The notes under the pieces: model-generated | Told to the model about the DNA's origin: nothing | The model's database searches: none | What the model saw: only the letters and a program-made list of their open reading frames with translations | Program-made: the position numbers and the translations under genes | From: Hymenobacter mellowenesis | GTDB taxonomy: Bacteria; Bacteroidota; Bacteroidia; Cytophagales; Hymenobacteraceae | DNA length: 64,000 nucleotides | NCBI RefSeq assembly: GCF_030581005.1 | Contig: NZ_JAUQSX010000003.1 | Coordinates: forward strand, 1-64,000 | Direction: 5' to 3' | In this document: positions 24,447 through 32,700 of the stretch, one piece after another | Layout: the number at the start of each line of letters is the position of its first letter | Numbering within the stretch: the first letter of the stretch is position 1

Positions 24447-24598
24447 AATAAAACGGGCCGGTGCCGTAGCACCGCCTTACTTCGTTAGGGACGATGGGGT
24501 CGCCGGTTCGATTCCGGCTCGTGGGCTCCGGCCCACGGTAGCTCAGCTGGTTAGAGCACATATGTGGGCGTTGCGCCTGTTGCCCGGCTCGTTTTATT
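24447..24598 (+). ncRNA. Y-like RNA, unit H (permuted tRNA with UCCG cap)
   Basis: Longest outer stem, AATAAAACGGGCCGG with CCGGCTCGTTTTATT, 15 bp with one G.T. Core GGTGCCGTAG at 24460-24469; inner helix 24469-24476 with 24567-24574 (7 of 8); TACTTCG at 24478-24484; return motif TGTTGCCC. The module has T-arm GCCGG-TTCGATT-CCGGC (24502-24518), acceptor CGTGGGC/GCCCACG (24520-24537) capped by the stable tetraloop TCCG, and a textbook D-arm GCTC-AGCTGGTTA-GAGC (24541-24557). There is no clear anticodon arm. The 3' end lies 64 bases before the rtcB start, so the last unit may be cut from the rtcB leader. Confidence 0.86.
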
Positions 24599-24662
24599 TA
24601 TTTTTCATCATCAACGACGGCGGCCCAAACAAGCGCCGCTACCTCGTGCAAAAACCATTCTC

Positions 24663-26063
24663 ATGGCCAATTCATTACGCGGCAACGACCTCCGAAACCT
24701 TGGTTTCCCGGAGGGCCGCGCCATCGGGCTCGCGCTGGCTCAATTGCAGCGCAAGCACCTCAAGAAACTCTCCCAAACCGACCAGCTGGCTTTGCTAGGT
24801 CAACTCATTGCCAACCCCCACGACTACCTCACCCACCTCGACTGGAGCCACACGGCTGCGGCCTTATTGCTCCCGCCCAACCGCCACATCAGCCTGGTGG
24901 AGCGCAAGGACTACGCCGTGTTCGGGGCCGAGCACATCGAGCCCGGCGCCGTTCATCAAATGGAAATTGCGATGAAGCTACCCGTGACCGTGGCCGGCGC
25001 GCTCATGCCCGATGCCCACCACGGCTATGGCCTGCCCATCGGCGGCGTGCTGGCCACCGACAACGCGGTGATTCCCTACGCCGTGGGCGTCGACATCGGC
25101 TGCCGCATGGCCTTGTCGGTGTTCGATTTGCCGCCCAAATACCTCACCCAGCGCACCCAAGAGCTACGCAGCCTGCTGCTCGAAAACACCCGTTTCGGCA
25201 GCGGCCGGGGCTGGGAGCGGGGCCAGCGCCTCGACCATGCCGTGCTCGACCGGGCCGAGTTCCAGGAAATTCCCTTTCTGAAAAACAAGCTCGACAAAGC
25301 CGCTGAGCAGGTCGGGACTTCCGGCTCCGGCAACCACTTCGTGGAGCTCGGTATTGTCGAAATCACCGACGTGGAAAACGAGTTGGGTGTGCCCGTAGGC
25401 CAGTACCTAGGCGTGCTCTCGCACTCCGGCTCGCGGGGCCTGGGCGCGGGCATTGCCGAGCGCTACACCAAGCTGGCCAAGGACGTGTGCCAGCTGCCCG
25501 GCGAAGCCCAGCACCTCGCCTGGCTCGGCCTCGACACCGAGGCCGGCCAGGAATACTGGGCCGCCATGACGCTGGCCGGCGACTACGCCTCGGCCTGCCA
25601 CGAGCAGATTCACCGCCGCCTGGCCAAAGCCCTCGGCGAAAAGCCCCTGGCGAAAGTGGAAAACCACCACAACTTCGCCTGGAAAGAGCGCCTGGCCGAT
25701 GGCCGTGAGGTCATCACGCACCGTAAGGGGGCCACCCCGGCCGGCGCGGGCGTGCTCGGCATCATTCCCGGGTCGATGACGGCCCCCGGCTTCATCGTGC
25801 GCGGTCGGGGCGTGGCCGAGTCGCTGGCTTCGGCTTCGCACGGGGCCGGGCGGCTCATGTCGCGCACCCGTGCCAAGGCCGAGCTGGGCGAAGGCCAGGT
25901 GCGCAAGTACCTCGCCGACCACGGCATCGAACTCATCGGCGGCGGGCTCGACGAAGCGCCCCAGGCCTACAAGGACATCCGCGCTGTGATGGCCAGCCAG
26001 CGCGAGCTGGTGGATGTGCTGGGCTCTTTCACTCCGAAAATCGTGCGGATGGACGGCGCCTAA
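24663..26063 (+). CDS. rtcB: RtcB RNA ligase
   Basis: A 466-residue GTP- and manganese-dependent RNA ligase that joins 2',3'-cyclic phosphate (or 3'-phosphate) and 5'-OH ends, as left by anticodon nucleases. Metal-site blocks are visible: MPDAHHGYGLPIGGV near residue 115, VDIGCRMALS near 140, GSGNHFVELG near 221. The guanylated histidine sits in THRKGATPAG at residue 353. The start is the ATG in MANSLRGND; an upstream in-frame ATG would run into Y-RNA unit H. It closes the PcfJ-Ro60-Y array-RtcB island; no RtcA cyclase is adjacent. Confidence 0.95.
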   Translation: MANSLRGNDLRNLGFPEGRAIGLALAQLQRKHLKKLSQTDQLALLGQLIANPHDYLTHLDWSHTAAALLLPPNRHISLVERKDYAVFGAEHIEPGAVHQMEIAMKLPVTVAGALMPDAHHGYGLPIGGVLATDNAVIPYAVGVDIGCRMALSVFDLPPKYLTQRTQELRSLLLENTRFGSGRGWERGQRLDHAVLDRAEFQEIPFLKNKLDKAAEQVGTSGSGNHFVELGIVEITDVENELGVPVGQYLGVLSHSGSRGLGAGIAERYTKLAKDVCQLPGEAQHLAWLGLDTEAGQEYWAAMTLAGDYASACHEQIHRRLAKALGEKPLAKVENHHNFAWKERLADGREVITHRKGATPAGAGVLGIIPGSMTAPGFIVRGRGVAESLASASHGAGRLMSRTRAKAELGEGQVRKYLADHGIELIGGGLDEAPQAYKDIRAVMASQRELVDVLGSFTPKIVRMDGA

Positions 26064-26116
26064 AACCTCATGCCCGGCTTCCTCTCCCAAAAAGAGGGGG
26101 CCGGGCATGAGGTTTT
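26062..26116. terminator. Terminator of the RNA-repair island
   Basis: AAAACCTCATGCCCGGC and GCCGGGCATGAGGTTTT form a long perfect stem starting inside the rtcB stop codon. It is symmetrical and also closes the convergent AraC gene. Confidence 0.88.
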
Positions 26117-26125
26117 AAGCGCTTG

Positions 26126-27034
26126 TCAATTGAAAGAAGCCCGGAATTCCAGCGGCGACAGGTTGGTTTTGGCCTTAAATAGCTTGCTGAACGAAGGCAA
26201 ATGCTCGAACCCCAGTTCGTAAGCAATTTCGCTGACGGTCAGAGTCGTGGTTGATAATTTTTCTTTGGCTTTGGCAATGAGCCAAGCGTGGATGTGCTGC
26301 TGGGTACTTTGCCCGGTCACGACGCGCAACAGGTTGCTCAGGTACTTGGGCGACAGCTGGAGGGCATCGGCCACATAGTGCACGCTGGGCAGGCCGCGTT
26401 CCAACAGGTTGTCGCTGTTGAAATAATCCTGCAGCAGGGTTTCCAGGCGTTCGAGCACCTCGTGGTTGGCCTTTTCGCGGGTGAGGAACTGGCGGTTATA
26501 AAATCGGTCGGCGTAGTGCAGCAGGCTTTCCAGCTGCGATACGATAATCTGCTTGCTGAACCGGTCGATGGGCGACGCATATTCCTGCTGGATGGCGAAG
26601 ACGAGGTTCAGAATGGCCTCTTCCTCCTTTGCCGACAGAAACAGGCCCTCCTTGAGCGAGTAATCCCAGAAATCGTACTGCTTGATGGTCCGGGCCAGCG
26701 GTGTATTCCACAGAAAGTCGGGGTGGATGTACACCACCCACCCCGATTTTTCTACTTCCTCATTCGCGTCGGCCACCGCCATGCTGAACACCTGATTTGG
26801 GGCCATGAAAGACATAATGCCTTCGTTGAAATCAAACGAATGCTGCCCGTATTTCATGCTCACATTGTGCATGCGCTTGACCGAAATGGAGTAAAAGTCG
26901 AAGACCATGCTCGTCGGCTCCTCGCCGTAGCGGTGCGGCACGGTGCCCACGTCCACCACGCTCAGGAGCGGATGCTGGGGCTTGGGCAGTTGCGCAAACG
27001 CGTGAAACTCGCTTATCGTGGTGAAGCGCCTCAT
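26126..27034 (-). CDS. AraC-family transcriptional regulator
   Basis: A 302-residue regulator. The C terminus holds the two AraC helix-turn-helix motifs: LSPKYLSNLLRVVTG (about residues 217-231) and TVSEIAYELGFEHLPSFSKLFKAKTNLSP (in parts, about 265-293). The N-terminal half looks like a cupin-type sensing domain. The start, MRRFTTISEFH, overlaps the stop of the upstream quinone oxidoreductase gene by four bases, so the two are co-translated and the regulator may act on its own operon. Confidence 0.9.
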   Translation of the reverse strand: MRRFTTISEFHAFAQLPKPQHPLLSVVDVGTVPHRYGEEPTSMVFDFYSISVKRMHNVSMKYGQHSFDFNEGIMSFMAPNQVFSMAVADANEEVEKSGWVVYIHPDFLWNTPLARTIKQYDFWDYSLKEGLFLSAKEEEAILNLVFAIQQEYASPIDRFSKQIIVSQLESLLHYADRFYNRQFLTREKANHEVLERLETLLQDYFNSDNLLERGLPSVHYVADALQLSPKYLSNLLRVVTGQSTQQHIHAWLIAKAKEKLSTTTLTVSEIAYELGFEHLPSFSKLFKAKTNLSPLEFRASFN

Positions 27035-28005
27035 GCCGGCTCGTCGTTGGGGCAAATTTGAAGCACCAGCTTGCCTTGTACGTGCCAAGTCTGGCTTTCG
27101 CGGTGGGCATCGGCCACCTCCGCCAGCGGATACACTTTGCTGATGTTCACCTTCACCTGGCCCGCGTCGATGAGCCGGGCCATTTCCTGCAGCCACTCCT
27201 GCCGAGGCTGGTTGTTCGACAGCTCGCCCGTGGCTTGCTGCCGGTCCAGCGCCGCCTGCATCGCTTCGTCAAAGGGAAAGTCAACATTAACGCTGACGAA
27301 GATGCCGCCGGGCTTCAGCACCTGCACGGCTTTCACGCGGGCCGCGTTGTCGCGCAGCGGCGAGGCTTCGAGCACCACGTCCATGTCGTGCACCAGCTCC
27401 TCCACCGGCTGGGCGCGGTAGTCCAGCGCCTCATCGGCCCCCAACTGTCGCACATAGTCCAGGTTGCCGGCCGATGCGGTACCGATGACATACGCGCCTC
27501 GGGCTTTGGCAAACTGCACGGCAAAGCCCCCCACGCCGCCCGACGCTCCCTGAATGAGCACGCGCTGACCGGCCCGCAATTTGCCATGCTCGAACAGGCC
27601 AGTCCAGGCCGTGAGGCCCGCCAGCGGCACGCCGGCCGCCTCGGTGAAGCTCAGGCTCTGCGGCTTCAGGGCAAACTGGCTGGCTTTGGCCGCGCAATAC
27701 TCCGCGTAGCTGCCGTCGCCGGGGAAGTTGGGCTCGCCATACACGGCATCACCTACCCGGAAGCCGGTTACCGAGCTGCCCACTTCGGCCACCACACCGG
27801 CCGCATCCCAGCCCGGGGTCATCGGCAAGGTGAGGTAGGCGCGCAACGCTTCGTTGCCACCTTCCCGCACCACCCAGTCCACCGGGTTTACGCCGCTGGC
27901 GTACACCTTGACGAGGATTTCGTCGGCCGCCGGCACCGGGCGCGCCACGTCTTCCAGTTGCAGGACTTCCGGCCCGCCAAATGCATGAATTCTGACCGCT
28001 TTCAT
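27031..28005 (-). CDS. NADP-dependent quinone oxidoreductase (zinc-less MDR)
   Basis: A 324-residue medium-chain dehydrogenase/reductase of the quinone oxidoreductase type. The N-terminal GroES-like domain begins MKAVRIHAFGGPEVLQLEDV and the Rossmann loop is GASGGVGGFAVQFAKARGA (about residues 153-171). The catalytic-zinc cysteine and histidine pattern of alcohol dehydrogenases is absent, as expected for quinone reductases. First gene of a two-gene unit with the AraC regulator. Confidence 0.9.
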   Translation of the reverse strand: MKAVRIHAFGGPEVLQLEDVARPVPAADEILVKVYASGVNPVDWVVREGGNEALRAYLTLPMTPGWDAAGVVAEVGSSVTGFRVGDAVYGEPNFPGDGSYAEYCAAKASQFALKPQSLSFTEAAGVPLAGLTAWTGLFEHGKLRAGQRVLIQGASGGVGGFAVQFAKARGAYVIGTASAGNLDYVRQLGADEALDYRAQPVEELVHDMDVVLEASPLRDNAARVKAVQVLKPGGIFVSVNVDFPFDEAMQAALDRQQATGELSNNQPRQEWLQEMARLIDAGQVKVNISKVYPLAEVADAHRESQTWHVQGKLVLQICPNDEPA

Positions 28006-28236
28006 AAGCTGTTTATTTTCGGTTGGTTAATAAGACAAAGGTCGCCGTTGCCCAATGGGCCGCTTTAGCCGAAATGCCCTTTGTGTTAGCCGAAATGATG
28101 CAGGAGTTCAATTAAAATCAGCCAATTGTCTACCACGTCCGAAGCATCTGCTGCAATGTCTGGCCCGGTTATTAACACAACCGCCAATGCAGTGCTCCGG
28201 TTGAGGGTCCATCGGCGCTATTTGAAGAACATACGG

Positions 28237-28275
28237 GGTTCATTCACTCCCAGAATAGTGCGAATGAATGGTGCC
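28237..28275 (+). pseudogene. Fragment resembling the 3' end of rtcB
   Basis: One frame encodes GSFTPRIVRMNGA, 11 of 13 residues identical to the extreme C terminus of the intact RtcB (GSFTPKIVRMDGA) 2.2 kb upstream, and the DNA over about 40 bases agrees at some 77 percent by eye. Synonymous changes and a lost stop codon suggest an old duplicate or the tail of a second RtcB gene, largely deleted. Confidence 0.6.
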
Positions 28276-28367
28276 CGAAATGCAAACCGGCAAACCGATT
28301 ATGGGTCATCTGGCGTACATATCCATATGTCTTCTACAGGAGACAGTTGTTTTCATAGCTAGGAAAG

Positions 28368-28396
28368 CCTTCCGCCCTTGGCGGGAGGTTTTTTAT
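28368..28396 (+). terminator. Intrinsic terminator
   Basis: CCTTCCGC and GCGGGAGG pair (one T.G) around a short loop, followed by TTTTTTATTT. It faces the plus strand although no intact plus-strand gene lies just upstream; it may belong to the vanished rtcB-like gene. Confidence 0.6.
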
Positions 28397-28462
28397 TTCT
28401 TATTGATTTCCAGCATATAAATCGACTATTGCCGAATGAGTTTGATAGTTTTATTGATAAGC

Positions 28463-28499
28463 AAAAAGCCCCGCCTGATTCCAGACGGGGCTTTTTTTT
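28463..28499. terminator. Terminator of the giant DUF4394 cargo gene
   Basis: AAAAAGCCCCG and CGGGGCTTTTTTTT form the stem with an inner CTG/CAG. Read on the minus strand it follows the stop of the 1346-residue gene by some 25 bases. Confidence 0.85.
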
Positions 28500-28522
28500 A
28501 TCCGGCTATTCAGCCTGGCAGC

Positions 28523-31500
28523 TTACTCCACTACGAGGCGCTTCACTACAAGGCCGGAGGCCGTGCGGGCCTGCACCGAGTACACGCCCGTGGCCAGGCC
28601 GCCAAGGGGCAGCTCCAGCGTTTCGGTAGCGCCAGCGGCCAGCGTGCGGGTGAGCACCGTGCGGCCCAGGTTATCAACCACCGACACCGTCGTGGCCTGC
28701 TGGCCGCGCAAAGCCACCGGCAGTAGCAGTGTGGCCGAGCCGTGGGCCGGGTTGGGATACACGGTAGCCAGCTTGGCCAGGGCGGCCGAGGCCGTGGCCA
28801 GCACGCGGGCCTGGGTGCTGAACACCACGGCGTAGCGACCTCCGGCCGGGGCGTTGGGTGCTAGGGTCAGGCTCACCGTGGGCGTGGTGCCCAGGTCAGT
28901 GTAGGTGCCGGTGAGGGCATCGCGCAGGTAGGCGTGGTAGCCGGCGGGCAGGTTGTCGAGGTCATCCACGGCCAGCGTGTAGGTGCCGGCCGTTTGCGCA
29001 GCCAACTGCAGGGGCAGCACCACGTCGGCACCCGTCAGGGCCGGCTGGCCGCTGATGGAAAGCAACTGCCCGGCCGGGGCCTCGGTGGCCAGTGTCAGGC
29101 CGTTGGTGGCCGGCAGGTAGTGGGCATCGAAGGCGGCATCGAAGGCGGCGCTGGCGCCGGCTTCGAAGTACATCACGGTCTGGTTGCGCAGGCTGCTCGT
29201 GCCCAGCGACAGAGTGAGGCGCGGCCGGGTATCGGCCGTGGTGCGCTGGAAGGGTGTGGTGTCGAACGTGGTGAGGCGGCTGCTGTTGGTGAAGCTAACG
29301 CTGCCGGTCTGGCCAGACGCCACCCGCACGAAGAAGCCTTGGCCCACCGGCAGCGTGCTGGTGCCGGTGTTGGTGCTTTGGCCATTCACGTAGCTGGTGT
29401 AGGTGCCCGTGTATTGGCCGCTGCTCTTGAACACGTACAAGGCACTTTCCAGGCCCGTCGAGTTGGCACGCACCATATCGTAGTTGATGGCAGAAGGGTA
29501 GGGGTTGCCCAACAGGTGGTAGCCGGCCGTGGTTTGGGCACCCCGCGCCAGCGGGCCAGTCGAGTAAGGGCCAGTGTTGAGCGTGCCTTGAAAATCAACC
29601 AGATTCGAGCCGCTGAGGTTGACGGTATAGCCGCGTCCAGCCACCAGTACATCGGTCAGGGCGCCGGGTGAAAGGAAACCGTTGTCGAAGTCGCCCACCG
29701 CATAAGACGAGTTGCTAGTGGCCAACCGCGCCTGGTCGTAGTAGAATACAGTGGGGTAGGGCTGCACCAGACGCGGCGTGGCGGCCGAGTTGTAAGCGCC
29801 GTTCACCACCGGGGTGAAAGTGGCCGTGGCTAGGTCGGCCACCGTGTTGCTGGTGGCAATGGCTGTATTGCGGGTCACCGGCGAGCTGTAGTGGCGGTAG
29901 CCCGGGCCCGGGTTAGTGGGCGTGATGTAGCGCTGCACCGTGGCCAGGCCCGTTACCACGCCGCCCGTGTTGTCCACGATGGCCGTGCCGGCAGCCGACG
30001 ACAGCAGCGTCAGTGCCTGGCTGTTGGTGTTCAGGTTGCCGGTTTGCAGGCGCAGCACCTGCGTCACGCTCACAGCCTGGCTCAGGCTGAGGCCGGCCGG
30101 GTTGGCCACCACAAGATTGAGCACGCGGCTCGGCAGGCCCGCGCCGGTTACCTGGGCCGTGTTGGGGTTGTTATAAGCATAGCTGGCGTCAGGGCTGAAA
30201 GAGCGGCTGCCGCTCAGCTGAATGGCGCCCGTCGCACCAGAGGCGGTGATGCCGGCCGGGTCGCAAATCACAAGATTAGCATTGGCTTGCAGCACGAAGC
30301 TGCCGGCGCCCGTCACCGGTTGGCAGTTCTGCACGAAGCCGCCGCCGGATTGCACCGTCAAGGTGCCGGCCACGGTCAGGGGGCCGGTCAAGGTAGCAAT
30401 GCCGGTGCTCGTCACGGTCACGTTGTTGTAGCTGCCCTGCACGTTTTGCGCCGAGTTCACATTCAAGTCCGTCAGCGGCGCAGCCGTGGTGGTAAAACTC
30501 ACGGTGGCGGGGCTGGAGGTAGCGCCGGCCGCGCAGTTGCTCACGATGCTCACCGTGTAGGCCGTGCTGGGCGTCAGCCCGCTGAAGCTCACCGAGGTAG
30601 CTGCGGCTGGCAGCGTTTGGGGCGTCGTCGCCGGCGAAGTCGTCACGGTGTAGCCCGTGGCCGTGCCGCTGCCCGTGAATGTTACCGTAGCCGAGTTGCT
30701 GGTCACGTTGCTCGAAGCCAGGCCCGAAGGCGCGTTGCAGGGCGCCGGGTTCACGGTAAACGTGGCCGTATTCGAGGTGCCGCCGCCCGGGGCGGGCGTG
30801 GTCACCGTCACCGGGTAGGAGCCGGGCGTGGCCTGGTCGGCCGCCGTGAGCTGAATGGTGAGCTGCGTGCCCGAGACAAACGCGGTGCTGCGCGTCGAGC
30901 CATTGAAGCTCACCGTCGAGCTGCTGACAAAGCCCGTGCCGTTCACCGTCAGGGTTTGGGCGGCGGCGCCCGCCGTCACCGAGGCCGGCGAAAGGTTGGC
31001 AATCACCGGCGCGGGGTTGTTGACGGTGAAGGTTACGGCATTGGAAGTGCCGCCACCCGGGGTGGGGCTGGTCACCGTCACATTATAAGTGCCCGCCGAG
31101 GCAATGGCGCTGGCCGGCACCGCGGCCGTCAGCTGCGAGGCCGACACGTAAGTAGTCGTCAGCGTGGTGCCGTTGAAGGTCACCGTCGAACCGGTCACGA
31201 AACCCGTGCCGTTTACCGTGAGCGTGAAGGCAGCCCCGCCCGCCGTGGCCGAGCTGGGCGAAAGGCTGGTGATGGCCGGCGTGGGGTTCGGCGCGGCGGT
31301 GGTGGTAAAGGTCACCGAGGCTGGGCTGGTACCGTTGGCGCAGTTGCTGGTGATGGTGACGGTATAGGCCGTGCTCGGTGCCAGGCCAGTGAGGCTGGCC
31401 GAGGTAGCGCCGGCCGCCAGCGGGGCCTGGGTGGTGGCCGGGCTCGTGGTCACGGTGTAGTTGAGGGCCGTCAGGCTGCCGGTGAAGGTGACGGTTGCCG

Positions 31501-32563
31501 AATTATCCGTAATGCTGCTGACCGCCAAGTTGGTGGGCGCGGTACAGGTGGGCGGCGTAATTGGAACGGCAATGTCGTAGAAGTTGAAAGGCGTTGCCGG
31601 GTTGGCAGCCCCAACCTGTTGTTTGCCCGATGTCTGCGCATTCGCCAAGTTGATACTGTACAGGTTGCTGTTGGAGTAGCCGGCGCCCGTTCCGCTTGAA
31701 TTCGGAAAAGCGGCTTCAATCAGATAAGCCTTGTTCGTGCTGGTGGCCGCGTCGTAATAAACGTCAATGTCAAGCCCAAGCGAAAGGCCAAAGTTGACAA
31801 AGCTCGCCGGGTTGTTAATGGCCGCCACGGTCTGCAACGCGCCCGAAGTGGGGGGCTGCGTTTGCTGCGTCACCAGAATAGCCCCATTCAGCTCGTCAAT
31901 GTCGTACAGGGCCGTGCTGGTCGCCCCCAAGTAGGAGTTGGTGTAAGCCGCCGTGCCAACGCCCGGCGTCAGGGCACTGTTGGGGTCGCCGGAAGCATAA
32001 GCCAGTTGGCTGTCGGTGCTGAGGAGGGCGCCCGTATTGGGGTCGAGGCGGTAGTTGTTCCCGTTGGTAGCCACCACCCGGATGTTGTCATCAACGGGGT
32101 TGAAGTCGAAGCCAATCCGCGTGACCGACGACCCCAATGCCAGCGTAAACGCGCTGGAGCCCACCACGGGCGTCGCTGTCCCCGTGGTGGGGTCAAGGGT
32201 GTAGAGCTGGGCCAAGCCCGAAGCCGGGATGTAGCTCAGCGCATAGAGTACGCCCGTTTTCGGCCGGTAGTCCATGCCCACCAGCGTCCGTCCGCTCAAT
32301 ATGAGGGCATTGCCACTGGCATCCTTCACCAGCACCGGCAGGCTAAGGAGGCCGGCGGTGGGGCTAAGCGGCGAAATGCCCTGAGCCCCCGCCGGAGTAG
32401 CCGGATAGCCAAAAACGTTTGGAAATCCCAGCGCCTGGGTGAGGGTGCCCAAGCCGTAGATAAGGTTCTGCGCCTGGGTGGCCGAGCTGCTCAGCAGCAG
32501 GACACTAGCAACAAGTAACAGAAGCCGGCGCCACGCCGGCAGCTGCAGTAGGTTTGTGTTCAT
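28523..32563 (-). CDS. Giant DUF4394 / TIG / Fn3 type IX cargo protein
   Basis: A 1346-residue secreted protein. In order: signal peptide (to about residue 32), DUF4394 domain (about 33-340, with LYALSYIP and RIGFDFNP), an Fn3-like module (about 345-430), two TIG/IPT modules ([15 protein letters not shown] and [15 protein letters not shown]), a second Fn3-like module, a long beta-helix-like stretch, and a type A Por sorting domain ([16 protein letters not shown] to the terminal VVKRLVVE). It should be exported by the type IX system and anchored at the surface. A shorter paralogue lies just upstream on the same strand. Confidence 0.9.
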   Translation of the reverse strand: MNTNLLQLPAWRRLLLLVASVLLLSSSATQAQNLIYGLGTLTQALGFPNVFGYPATPAGAQGISPLSPTAGLLSLPVLVKDASGNALILSGRTLVGMDYRPKTGVLYALSYIPASGLAQLYTLDPTTGTATPVVGSSAFTLALGSSVTRIGFDFNPVDDNIRVVATNGNNYRLDPNTGALLSTDSQLAYASGDPNSALTPGVGTAAYTNSYLGATSTALYDIDELNGAILVTQQTQPPTSGALQTVAAINNPASFVNFGLSLGLDIDVYYDAATSTNKAYLIEAAFPNSSGTGAGYSNSNLYSINLANAQTSGKQQVGAANPATPFNFYDIAVPITPPTCTAPTNLAVSSITDNSATVTFTGSLTALNYTVTTSPATTQAPLAAGATSASLTGLAPSTAYTVTITSNCANGTSPASVTFTTTAAPNPTPAITSLSPSSATAGGAAFTLTVNGTGFVTGSTVTFNGTTLTTTYVSASQLTAAVPASAIASAGTYNVTVTSPTPGGGTSNAVTFTVNNPAPVIANLSPASVTAGAAAQTLTVNGTGFVSSSTVSFNGSTRSTAFVSGTQLTIQLTAADQATPGSYPVTVTTPAPGGGTSNTATFTVNPAPCNAPSGLASSNVTSNSATVTFTGSGTATGYTVTTSPATTPQTLPAAATSVSFSGLTPSTAYTVSIVSNCAAGATSSPATVSFTTTAAPLTDLNVNSAQNVQGSYNNVTVTSTGIATLTGPLTVAGTLTVQSGGGFVQNCQPVTGAGSFVLQANANLVICDPAGITASGATGAIQLSGSRSFSPDASYAYNNPNTAQVTGAGLPSRVLNLVVANPAGLSLSQAVSVTQVLRLQTGNLNTNSQALTLLSSAAGTAIVDNTGGVVTGLATVQRYITPTNPGPGYRHYSSPVTRNTAIATSNTVADLATATFTPVVNGAYNSAATPRLVQPYPTVFYYDQARLATSNSSYAVGDFDNGFLSPGALTDVLVAGRGYTVNLSGSNLVDFQGTLNTGPYSTGPLARGAQTTAGYHLLGNPYPSAINYDMVRANSTGLESALYVFKSSGQYTGTYTSYVNGQSTNTGTSTLPVGQGFFVRVASGQTGSVSFTNSSRLTTFDTTPFQRTTADTRPRLTLSLGTSSLRNQTVMYFEAGASAAFDAAFDAHYLPATNGLTLATEAPAGQLLSISGQPALTGADVVLPLQLAAQTAGTYTLAVDDLDNLPAGYHAYLRDALTGTYTDLGTTPTVSLTLAPNAPAGGRYAVVFSTQARVLATASAALAKLATVYPNPAHGSATLLLPVALRGQQATTVSVVDNLGRTVLTRTLAAGATETLELPLGGLATGVYSVQARTASGLVVKRLVVE

Positions 32564-32700
32564 AAGAAAAGGTGGGAGTTAATGGATGAAATCGTTTTGG
32601 TAAGCTGCTTTCTTGTGGTAAACCTTTCGTAGCCTACGGGCTAGCGGACCTGAGTAAAAATAAGTTCCGAAGTTGGTTTGTTTCCGAAGCACCGGGGGGC

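Larger units (their letters stand above)
28006..28522. other. Intergenic stretch with an rtcB remnant and two terminators
   Basis: About 515 bases with no intact gene. It holds the rtcB-like fragment at 28237-28275 and two terminator hairpins (28368-28396 and 28463-28499). The remainder is AT-richer than the flanks. Confidence 0.5.

Noticed and set aside
23383..24598. The T-arms and D-arms as ordinary tRNA genes
   Set aside because: No unit has the colinear acceptor-D-anticodon-T-acceptor order; the 3' half always comes before the 5' half, within a Y-type stem.
23383..24598. The repeated motif array as a CRISPR
   Set aside because: Units are 79 to 153 bases, share only short motifs and paired helices, have no identical repeat of 25 to 45 bases, and no cas genes are present.
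29891..31699. A 602-codon open frame opposite the giant DUF4394 gene
   Set aside because: Antisense to a repetitive Thr/Gly/Ala-rich coding sequence; its composition (Gly, Arg, Ala, His) is typical of a shadow frame.
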